DNA of 5,203 nt, from contig CAAGAM010000059.1 of assembly GCA_900767815.1 (NCBI GenBank), positions 1 to 5,203 on the forward strand, in the 5' to 3' direction. The notes under the pieces are model-generated. The model did not search any database and was not told the origin of the DNA. It saw only the letters and a program-made list of their open reading frames with translations. Of this stretch, positions 1 to 5,179 are shown piece by piece. This DNA comes from Clostridia bacterium (GTDB taxonomy: Bacteria; Bacillota; Clostridia; Christensenellales; Borkfalkiaceae). How positions within the stretch are numbered: position 1 is the first letter of the stretch; each line of letters opens with the position of its first letter. Both the position numbers and the translations under genes were made by a program.

Positions 1-86
1 ACGGGGTCAAATCTTACAAGACATTCGCCATCGTTGTAATCGAACCCCTCTGTGTCGATAAATGCAATTTCGTTAAGGTTAATCAT
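1..86 (-). CDS. Small hypothetical protein, N-terminal part only (runs off the window)
   Basis: This frame begins with ATG at 86-84 on the minus strand and stays open to the window edge, so only the first 28 residues are visible. They start MINLNEIAFIDTEG and continue to about VRFDP. The start is well supported: AGGAG (100-96) lies 9 nt upstream and overlaps the last base of the preceding gene's stop codon. The gap to that gene is only 13 nt, so the two are almost certainly co-transcribed and possibly translationally coupled. The visible part is acidic, with no signal peptide and no recognisable motif. I do not recognise the family and cannot assign a function. The evidence that it is a real gene is the ribosome binding site and the operon-like spacing. 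Confidence 0.7.
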   Translation of the reverse strand, partial: MINLNEIAFIDTEGFDYNDGECLVRFDP

Positions 87-99
87 TTTCAATTTCTCC

Positions 100-372
100 T
101 TATACAGCTTTGTACCAAACCGAATGTTCAACTTCGAAATCTTGTCCGTTGTATTCGTAATACATTGTCACGTAGCCGCTGTACTCGTTTTCTTTGCCGA
201 GAATTTTGTGGCAGTGCTTTCCGACGTCATCAAACGCTCGCGTATAACGTTTGCCGTCTTGCGAAGTACATTTGCAGAACAACGTGCCTTCGTCGTTAAG
301 AAATCCGAGACCGGAAATCTTGTAGTCGGAGTTACCTCTGACTTTTCTTATGGAATAAACTACTTTTTTCAT
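100..372 (-). CDS. Small hypothetical protein, 90 aa
   Basis: The frame could open at 390, but that ATG sits inside the ribosome binding site. The sequence ATGGAGGT (390-383) carries a near-perfect GGAGGT placed 10 nt before a second ATG at 372-370, so I take 372 as the true start, giving MKKVVYSIRKVRGNSDYK onwards and 90 residues. The protein is soluble-looking, rich in Tyr, Lys and charged residues, with no signal peptide or membrane segment. It holds a C-K-C (33-35) and an H-C-H (53-55), which could be chance or a metal site. The C-terminal third, with many aromatic residues, looks like alternating beta strands. I do not recognise the family. It is the first gene of a two-gene operon with the partial gene at 86-1. 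Small paired hypotheticals like these are common in mobile or accessory DNA, but nothing here proves that. Confidence 0.75.
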   Translation of the reverse strand: MKKVVYSIRKVRGNSDYKISGLGFLNDEGTLFCKCTSQDGKRYTRAFDDVGKHCHKILGKENEYSGYVTMYYEYNGQDFEVEHSVWYKAV

Positions 373-382
373 TTTGGATTTT

Positions 383-388
383 ACCTCC
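383..388 (-). promoter_or_regulatory. Ribosome binding site that fixes the start at 372
   Basis: GGAGGT on the minus strand, 10 nt before the ATG at 372-370. It matches the anti-Shine-Dalgarno CCTCC at the 3' end of the 16S gene in this same window (4906-4910). Because it overlaps the alternative upstream ATG at 390, it argues against that longer start. Confidence 0.8.
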
Positions 389-400
389 ATTTTTTATTTT

Positions 401-414
401 CTGCCTTTCGGCAG
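401..414 (-). other. Leader hairpin with GAAA tetraloop upstream of the small operon
   Basis: On the minus strand the sequence reads CTGCC-GAAA-GGCAG, a perfect 5-bp stem closed by a GNRA tetraloop, followed by an A-rich stretch and then the GGAGGT site. It would lie about 12 nt upstream of the ribosome binding site in the mRNA, so it may protect the 5' end or modulate translation. Part of it (CGAAAGGC) is repeated in the opposite arm of the inverted repeat, at 631-638. Confidence 0.5.
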
Positions 415-511
415 GGGCAAAGGAGCATAAGTCGAAACGCACTCAAAATGAAAATACAGTTGCAGTGGAGAAAATCAACAGCCAAAGGATTTGAGCGAAA
501 AATACTATCGT

Positions 512-536
512 AAAAATAAAAAGAGCCAAACTCTTT
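512..536 (-). terminator. Possible rho-independent terminator inside the inverted repeat
   Basis: On the minus strand AAAGAG (536-531) and CTCTTT (525-520) form a 6-bp stem with a 5-nt loop, followed by a T-rich run TTATTTTT (519-512). It would stop transcripts arriving from the right, yet no minus-strand gene is seen there. It lies in the central spacer between the two arms. The stem is A/T-rich and short, so this call is tentative. Confidence 0.35.
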
Positions 537-682
537 ATCGAGTCTGACTCTGTTCTTCAATATTAAAGTTTTAAGTAGTATTTTTCCGTGCAGTTGATTT
601 TCTCGCTGACTTATGCTACAACAGCCACCACGAAAGGCAATAAAAAATGAATGCGAATATTGTTTATGTGGTAATTGAATAG

Positions 683-931
683 GGTGTTCTAACAGGGTTA
701 AACAAAGGTGCGTTTTATGATTGTAGCGGTTTAACAAGCGTAACAATCGGAAACAGCGTGACTTCTATCGGTGATAGGGCGTTCTTTAATTGCAGCGGAC
801 TCAAAAACATTACATATACAGGCACTATTGCAGATTGGCGGAATATCGATAAAGGAAGTTTGTGGAAAGATAACGTTTCAAAAGATTGCATAATCCATTG
901 CACTGACGGCGATATAAAACTTTTCAAATAA
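683..931 (+). pseudogene. C-terminal remnant of a BspA-like leucine-rich-repeat (LRR_5) protein
   Basis: The frame ending at TAA 929-931 reads GAFYDCSGLTSVTIGNSVTS, IGDRAFFNCSGLKNITYTGT and a tail IADWRNIDKGSLW through CTDGDIKLFK. The repeat pattern (AF.NCSGL..ITI...VTSIG) is the hallmark of BspA-type (LRR_5) leucine-rich repeats. These are usually found in large secreted or surface proteins of gut Firmicutes and Bacteroidetes. Only about one and a half repeats and the usual short C-terminal domain remain. Going upstream, the frame meets TAG at 680-682. Before it only an 11-codon stretch from ATG 647 (MNANIVYVVIE) is open, without a signal peptide. No start codon with a ribosome binding site precedes the repeats. 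I therefore read it as the 3' end of a gene whose long 5' part was lost, with the inverted repeat 388-649 lying next to the break. It could instead be a recombination product. Confidence 0.7.
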
Positions 932-935
932 CCAT

Positions 936-1088
936 ACGAAATATGTTTGTCCTTGCGGATACGTTTACGACGAAACTCTCGGCGATCCGGATAACGGCGT
1001 CGCTCCCGGAACTAAGTGGGAAGACGTCCCCGAAGACTGGGTTTGCCCCGTATGCGGTCTTAATAAAGACGCTTTTACGGAAGAGTAA
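936..1088 (+). pseudogene. Rubredoxin reading frame lacking a normal start codon
   Basis: The frame reads KYVCPCGYVYDETLGDPDNG, VAPGTKWEDVPEDWVCPVCG and LNKDAFTEE, then TAA 1086-1088. This is an almost complete rubredoxin, a small cytoplasmic electron carrier with one Fe(Cys)4 centre. GDPDNGVAPGT and EDWVCPVCG are diagnostic, and the length (50 codons) is close to the usual 52 or so. Two things are wrong. First, the codon where Met is expected is ACG (936-938). The frame is closed by TAA at 915-917, and between them there is no ATG, GTG or TTG and no Shine-Dalgarno sequence. Second, the first metal knuckle is C-P-C-G, one residue shorter than the family's C-x-x-C-G; the second knuckle C-P-V-C-G is intact. 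The frame starts 4 nt after the stop of the leucine-rich-repeat relic, in the +1 frame relative to it. I call it a recently disabled gene. Non-canonical ACG initiation or a sequencing or assembly error remains possible. Confidence 0.75.
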
Positions 1089-1106
1089 TCTTTTCGACGC
1101 AAAAAA

Positions 1107-1236
1107 GCCGACCTATGATAAAAGTGCCGGCTCACGGTTAAAATGCGACCTATGGTAAAAATGCCGACCTATGGTAAAATGCCGGCTTACGGTAAAATGT
1201 GACCTATGGTAAAATGCCGGCTCACGGTCGTGAAAT
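1107..1236. repeat. Tandem repeat, seven units of about 18 bp, two alternating unit types
   Basis: Units lie at 1107-1125, 1126-1144, 1145-1162, 1163-1180, 1181-1198, 1199-1215 and 1216-1236 (the last is degenerate after 1228). Type A is close to GCCGACCTATGGTAAAAT and type B to GCCGGCTCACGGTAAAAT. The order is A B A A B A B. All units share GGTAAAAT or a near match at the end. The variable centre is ACCTATGGT in A and CCGGCTCACGG (or a near match) in B, each with a small inverted symmetry. Unit lengths of 17-21 are not constant multiples of three and the array follows the rubredoxin stop, so it is probably not coding. It lies 19 bp before the stop of any frame on either side that I trust and 14 bp before a terminator stem. 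Confidence 0.85.
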
Positions 1237-1250
1237 CTTATAAACAACAT

Positions 1251-1284
1251 AAAAGCAGAGGTTTTTTAAGCCCCTGCTTTTTTT
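1251..1284 (+). terminator. Strong rho-independent terminator
   Basis: AAAAGCAG (1251-1258) pairs with CTGCTTTT (1274-1281). Two further G-C pairs form after one A-C mismatch, with the loop near 1263-1269. The stem runs into a 7-T tract (1278-1284). It closes whatever transcript crosses the leucine-rich-repeat relic, the rubredoxin frame and the tandem repeat. Confidence 0.85.
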
Positions 1285-1392
1285 GCGGTGATAAAGCGGC
1301 GTGACGGCTCGGGCATAAAAAATTTTTTTGACGTAGCCACGGATTTCATTGTGTTTTTTTTGAGGTTTATGCATTTTGTATCCTCTCTTTTG
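1285..1392. other. Intergenic spacer with no recognised feature
   Basis: I see no gene, RNA or convincing promoter here. It contains A6T7 (1317-1329 region) and T-rich stretches only. Confidence 0.5.
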
Positions 1393-1424
1393 TTGACTTT
1401 TTTTCTTTAATTTATTATTATAAT
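1393..1424 (+). promoter_or_regulatory. Sigma-A-type promoter of the alcohol dehydrogenase gene
   Basis: The -35 element is TTGACT (1393-1398). TATTAT at 1416-1421 lies at the ideal 17-nt spacing. An overlapping perfect TATAAT (1419-1424) would need a 20-nt spacer, so the exact -10 is ambiguous. The spacer is strongly A/T-rich. Transcription would start near 1428-1432, giving a leader of roughly 150 nt. Confidence 0.75.
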
Positions 1425-1427
1425 GAT

Positions 1428-1580
1428 GAAGTCAATAACGGAGTCGGGTTTAAGAGTTTTAATTGCGATAAAACGACGGGTCGTACAAAACGGTCGTTGT
1501 TTTGCGGGGCAAATTCTTGTCCGGAGTAAACCGTTTCGGAAGAGAAAATCCGTTTTTGTTAATTTTTACACAGGTGAAAC
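1428..1580 (+). other. Long, potentially structured 5' leader of the alcohol dehydrogenase mRNA
   Basis: About 150 nt separate the promoter from the ATG. Possible hairpins are CAAAAC/GTTTTG (1486-1491 with 1499-1504) and GGGCAA/TTGTCC (1507-1512 with 1517-1522, loop ATTC). A weak CGGA/TCCG (1537-1540 with 1549-1552) is followed by five T. AACGAC (1472-1477) can pair with GTCGTT (1493-1498), which would compete with the first hairpin. No conserved core of a known riboswitch or T-box was recognised. TTGTTAA (1556-1562) equals one half of the site bound by the redox repressor Rex; the other half is poor. The ribosome binding site is AGGTG (1572-1576), a weak and close match. Confidence 0.4.
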
Positions 1581-2726
1581 ATGAAAGATTTTGAAGTAAA
1601 AACTAAAATTTATTTCGGCGACGATGCCTTGGCGCACCTCGGGGAGTTAAAAACCGACCGCGTGTTTATCGTAGCCGATCCGTTTACCGTTTCGAGCGGA
1701 CTTATCGATCATATAACCAACCCGCTCAAGAAAAACGACATTTCTTACAGTATTTTTTCCAAGGTTGTGGCAGATCCTCCCGTCGAAGTCGTAATCGCGG
1801 GGGTTAAAGAAGCTCTCGCTTGCAAGGGACATTATATTGTGGCGGTCGGCGGCGGCTCGGCAATGGATACGTCAAAAGCTATCCGTAAGTTCGCAACTCA
1901 GATCGATGAAACGTACCATCCTAAGCTTATCTGTATTCCCACAACGTCCGGAACGGGCAGCGAAGTGACGTCTTTTGCTGTTATTTCCGATACCGAGCAT
2001 AACACGAAAATTCCTTTGATTTCCGACGATATGACTCCCGAAGAGGCTATTTTGGACGAGGTTTTGGTAAAAAGCGTTCCGAAAAGCATCACCGCCGATA
2101 CGGGAATGGACGTAATTACGCACGCTATGGAAGCCTACGTTTCTCTTAACGGCAACGAGTTTTCGGGCGCGCTTGCGGCAAAGTCTATGGAAATCTGCGG
2201 GCAGTTTTTGCTTCGTTCGTATAACGACAACGAAGACGTTCATGCGAGAAGAAAAGTACATGTCGCGTCGTGCCTTGCGGGTCTGGCGTTCAATTCGGCT
2301 TCGCTCGGGCTTAATCACGGTATGGCTCACCAGCTCGGAGCGATGTTCCATATCCCCCACGGCAGAGCAAATGCCATTCTTCTTCCTTATATCATCGAAT
2401 ATAACAGCGAAATCAGCGTGTTCAGCAGAAGTAAGGCGAGCTATGCGCCTTGCGTGAGGAAGTATTGCGATCTTGCGAGAATTCTCGGCGTTTCGAATCT
2501 TAACGAAGTGACCACTATTCGCGCGCTTGTCGGATATATTCAGTTCCTTCTTCACGAAATGTCCATACCTTTGCATATTTCCGAACTCAACGTGGTCGGC
2601 GAAGGCGATTATATGGCGGCAATCGAGGAAATGGCGGAACATGCCTTAGCGGACAGATGCACGGCGACCAACCCCCGCAAGCCGACCAAAGAAGAGATTA
2701 TCGAAATCTATAAAGAAATCTGGTAA
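1581..2726 (+). CDS. Iron-containing alcohol dehydrogenase (Fe-ADH, PF00465 type)
   Basis: This 381-aa protein is a full-length group III alcohol dehydrogenase (usual length 380-390). Such enzymes interconvert aldehydes and primary alcohols with NAD(P)H in the cytoplasm, typically to dispose of reducing power in fermentation. The N-terminal half holds the nucleotide-binding GGGS (90-93) with Asp96 and the PTTSGTGSEVT loop (120-130). The C-terminal helical half carries the metal site: Asp177 and His181 in GMDVITHAMEAY, His246 in NHGMAH, and His260 in PHG. The spacing matches the four ligands of FucO, and His250 is the nearby conserved catalytic-region His. Start, ending and overall pattern resemble PduQ/EutG-like and clostridial butanol/ethanol dehydrogenases, but the substrate cannot be read from sequence and no microcompartment or aldehyde dehydrogenase gene is adjacent. 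It has its own promoter, long leader and terminator, so it is probably monocistronic. Start ATG 1581 follows AGGTG by 4 nt. Confidence 0.95.
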   Translation: MKDFEVKTKIYFGDDALAHLGELKTDRVFIVADPFTVSSGLIDHITNPLKKNDISYSIFSKVVADPPVEVVIAGVKEALACKGHYIVAVGGGSAMDTSKAIRKFATQIDETYHPKLICIPTTSGTGSEVTSFAVISDTEHNTKIPLISDDMTPEEAILDEVLVKSVPKSITADTGMDVITHAMEAYVSLNGNEFSGALAAKSMEICGQFLLRSYNDNEDVHARRKVHVASCLAGLAFNSASLGLNHGMAHQLGAMFHIPHGRANAILLPYIIEYNSEISVFSRSKASYAPCVRKYCDLARILGVSNLNEVTTIRALVGYIQFLLHEMSIPLHISELNVVGEGDYMAAIEEMAEHALADRCTATNPRKPTKEEIIEIYKEIW

Positions 2727-2751
2727 AAGAAATCCCTGGTAAAAGAAATCC
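2720..2751. repeat. Perfect 16-bp tandem duplication across the stop codon
   Basis: CTGGTAAAAGAAATCC occurs at 2720-2735 and again at 2736-2751 with no gap. The first copy contains the terminal Trp codon and the TAA stop of the alcohol dehydrogenase. The duplication does not alter the protein. It looks like a recent slippage event. Confidence 0.9.
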
Positions 2752-2834
2752 GCCGATAAGGCGGAGCTTCCGTGGTATTTCGCAAGGCAGAGTATATTTG
2801 CGAAGCGGAATGATTTTGCGCGAAGCGAAATAAT
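2750..2834. repeat. Cluster of short intergenic hairpins with GCGAAGC cores
   Basis: CCGCC-GATAA-GGCGG (2750-2764) is a 5-bp hairpin. TTCGCAA (2779-2785) pairs with TTGCGAA (2798-2804). Two tandem units, near 2796-2811 and 2813-2831, each centre on GCGAAGC and are flanked by A/T-rich complementary ends, separated by ATG/AT spacers. The arrangement resembles the short REP-like hairpin units found between genes in many clostridial genomes. It sits between the alcohol dehydrogenase stop and its terminator. Confidence 0.55.
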
Positions 2835-2843
2835 TATAAATCG

Positions 2844-2883
2844 AAAACGAGGCAAACGAACGATTCGTTATCCTCGTTTTTTT
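2844..2883 (+). terminator. Strong rho-independent terminator after the alcohol dehydrogenase
   Basis: AAAACGAGG (2844-2852) pairs with CCTCGTTTT (2872-2880). After two-base internal bulges an inner stem AACGAA (2855-2860) pairs with TTCGTT (2864-2869) around the loop CGA. Seven T (2877-2883) follow. It separates the dehydrogenase unit from the rRNA operon. Confidence 0.9.
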
Positions 2884-2997
2884 ATGTCTTTAATTCGTGA
2901 TATATTATATAAAGGAATACTTTTTTAAAGTCTTAAACGGCAGTTTAAAGCCGAAAAAAATTTTTTAAAAAAAATATCGAAAAACCCCGAAAAACAG
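2884..2997 (+). promoter_or_regulatory. A/T-rich region upstream of rRNA promoter P1 (UP-element-like)
   Basis: No gene is visible. The stretch 2950-2985 is made of A- and T-tracts just upstream of the P1 -35 element, as expected for an UP element bound by the RNA polymerase alpha subunits. TTAAAC-GGCA-GTTTAA (2933-2948) is a small inverted repeat of unknown meaning. Confidence 0.5.
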
Positions 2998-3026
2998 TTG
3001 ACAAGGGGCTAATAAAGTGGTATTAT
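2998..3026 (+). promoter_or_regulatory. rRNA operon promoter P1
   Basis: The elements are TTGACA (2998-3003), a 17-nt spacer, and TATTAT (3021-3026). This is a near-consensus sigma-A promoter on the strand and in the position expected for the 16S gene. It shares CGAAAAAC just before the -35 with P2. Confidence 0.9.
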
Positions 3027-3085
3027 AGGCAAGCAAATTGAGCGAGGGCAACCGAGCATATCCGAGAGCTGAAAAAGCGAAAGAA

Positions 3086-3111
3086 ACTTTTTAAAAAAAC
3101 TTTTAAAAAGT
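3086..3111. repeat. A/T inverted repeat between the two rRNA promoters
   Basis: ACTTTTTAAAA (3086-3096) and TTTTAAAAAGT (3101-3111) are perfect 11-bp inverted copies around the 4-nt loop AAAC. It ends 12 bp upstream of the P2 -35 element, where an UP element would lie, and it would also be a weak hairpin in the transcript from P1. Confidence 0.7.
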
Positions 3112-3123
3112 AACGAAAAACGC

Positions 3124-3152
3124 TTGACAAAGTGAAACGGATATGGTAAGAT
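3124..3152 (+). promoter_or_regulatory. rRNA operon promoter P2
   Basis: The elements are TTGACA (3124-3129), a 17-nt spacer, and TAAGAT (3147-3152). It is 126 bp downstream of P1 with a similar CGAAAAAC upstream context. Tandem P1/P2 promoters are typical of bacterial rRNA operons. From here the leader to mature 16S is about 245 nt. Confidence 0.9.
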
Positions 3153-3179
3153 AGGTAGGCTATCGCAAGATGGCACTCG

Positions 3180-3197
3180 GGCAAACGGAAGTTTGCC
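3180..3197 (+). other. Hairpin in the rRNA leader
   Basis: GGCAAAC-GGAA-GTTTGCC forms a perfect 7-bp stem with a GGAA tetraloop, shortly after the predicted P2 start. Its role is unknown. I saw no canonical boxA antitermination motif in this leader. Confidence 0.6.
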
Positions 3198-3261
3198 GAC
3201 GCAGATTAAAAACCGAATAGAAGAAAATGAATTGAAACAACGACGAATACGAAAGTGTTCA

Positions 3262-3282
3262 TGAACAAAAATGTTTCTGTCA
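3262..3282 (+). other. 5' strand of the putative pre-16S processing stem
   Basis: TTTCTGTCA (3274-3282) is exactly complementary to TGACAGAAA (4931-4939) just after 16S. After an internal loop, TGAACAA (3262-3268) pairs with TTGTTTA (4941-4947), one pair being G-U. Bacterial 16S precursors are released by RNase III from such a long-range stem. Confidence 0.65.
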
Positions 3283-3373
3283 ATTTATTTTTTGAGAGAA
3301 TATATAGTAACATATATATCCCAAAAGAACAGTCAGCAAAAGACAAAAAAATAAAAACGTTAGAGCAGCTGAA

Positions 3374-3387
3374 GAAGCGAAAGCTTC
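3374..3387 (+). other. GAAA-tetraloop hairpin just before mature 16S
   Basis: GAAGC-GAAA-GCTTC is a perfect 5-bp stem, about 18 nt before the predicted 16S 5' end. It lies within the pre-16S RNA and may assist folding or 5' maturation. Confidence 0.6.
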
Positions 3388-3404
3388 AAAGGCTTTAAGC
3401 AATT

Positions 3405-4914
<1,510 letters not shown>

Positions 4915-4930
4915 AGGGAGAATCGTTAGA

Positions 4931-4947
4931 TGACAGAAAGTTGTTTA
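4931..4947 (+). other. 3' strand of the putative pre-16S processing stem
   Basis: TGACAGAAA (4931-4939) and TTGTTTA (4941-4947) pair with the leader segments at 3274-3282 and 3262-3268. It begins 18 nt after the mature 16S 3' end, a sensible place for the processing helix. Confidence 0.65.
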
Positions 4948-5018
4948 ACAAAATCCTAGTCGATACAGGAACGGAAAGTAGATTTATTTTCTTCTATCAA
5001 ATTTTTAATTGAAAAGAG

Positions 5019-5037
5019 TGCTCCGATAAGCGGAGCA
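5019..5037 (+). other. Hairpin in the 16S-tRNA spacer
   Basis: TGCTCCG-ATAAG-CGGAGCA is a perfect 7-bp stem, extendable by about three weak pairs. It is followed by TTTGTT, which is too poor in T for a convincing terminator, and an rRNA operon must be read through here. It is more likely a spacer structure or processing site. Confidence 0.6.
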
Positions 5038-5096
5038 TTTGTTATGTAGAGTACCGCGGAGCGGAAAGATGAATTGACCGAAAGCGAGTACGGCAC

Positions 5097-5173
5097 GGGG
5101 GTATAGCTCAGCTGGCTAGAGCACCTGCCTTGCAAGCAGGGGGTCAACGGTTCGAATCCGTTTATCTCCACCA
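5097..5173 (+). tRNA. tRNA-Ala(TGC) with encoded CCA
   Basis: A full cloverleaf can be drawn. The acceptor stem GGGGGTA (5097-5103) pairs with TATCTCC (5163-5169). The D stem is GCTC/GAGC (5106-5109, 5119-5122). The anticodon stem CCTGC/GCAGG encloses the loop CTTGCAA with anticodon TGC (5131-5133). The T arm is AACGG-TTCGAAT-CCGTT, followed by discriminator A and CCA (5171-5173). The third acceptor pair is G3-U70, the main identity signal for alanyl-tRNA synthetase. It is a spacer tRNA of the rRNA operon, decoding GCA and other GCN alanine codons. Confidence 0.98.
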
Positions 5174-5179
5174 TTAAAT

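Larger units (their letters stand above)
388..649. repeat. Gapped inverted repeat of about 260 bp with outward-facing arms
   Basis: Four blocks in the left arm recur as exact reverse complements, in mirrored order, in the right arm. CATTTTTTATT (388-398) plus GCCTTTCG (403-410) pairs with CGAAAGGC (631-638) plus AATAAAAAATG (639-649). AGCATAAGTC (424-433) pairs with GACTTATGCT (608-617). GAGAAAATCAAC (468-479) pairs with GTTGATTTTCTC (593-604). GAAAAATACTA (497-507) pairs with TAGTATTTTTC (576-586). Between the blocks the arms differ in length, so this is a diverged pair and not a fresh palindrome. The left arm leads on the minus strand straight into the start of the 90-aa gene. The right arm leads on the plus strand towards the leucine-rich-repeat relic. 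It could be a foldback or MITE-like element, or a duplicated promoter-leader placed head to head. Confidence 0.75.

Noticed and set aside
52..513. Plus-strand open frame of 153 codons at the left end
   Set aside because: It overlaps, on the opposite strand, two genes with good ribosome binding sites and then runs through the inverted repeat. It has no ribosome binding site and a composition like an antisense shadow.
381..746. Minus-strand open frame of 121 codons
   Set aside because: It lies across both arms of the inverted repeat and into the leucine-rich-repeat remnant, has no ribosome binding site and no protein-like pattern.
943..1158. Plus-strand open frame starting with ATG inside the rubredoxin
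   Set aside because: It is the out-of-frame shadow of the rubredoxin coding sequence. The rubredoxin signature is in the other frame.
1107..1236. CRISPR array
   Set aside because: The units are directly adjacent with no unique spacers, the period is only 18 bp, and no cas genes are near.
1428..1580. T-box or known riboswitch in the dehydrogenase leader
   Set aside because: I could not find the T-box consensus or the conserved core of a common riboswitch class.
1872..2642. 256-codon minus-strand frame opposite the alcohol dehydrogenase
   Set aside because: The plus strand encodes a full-length enzyme with all catalytic motifs. The antisense frame is rich in Arg, His and Phe as expected for a shadow and has no leader.
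5011..5041. Rho-independent terminator in the 16S-tRNA spacer
   Set aside because: The hairpin is followed by only three T before G, and the tRNAs downstream belong to the same operon, so termination here is not expected.
4956..5174. Minus-strand 72-codon frame beginning MVEINGFEPLTPCLQG
   Set aside because: This is the reverse complement of the tRNA-Ala gene plus spacer. Similar peptides are often mis-annotated as hypothetical proteins opposite tRNA genes.
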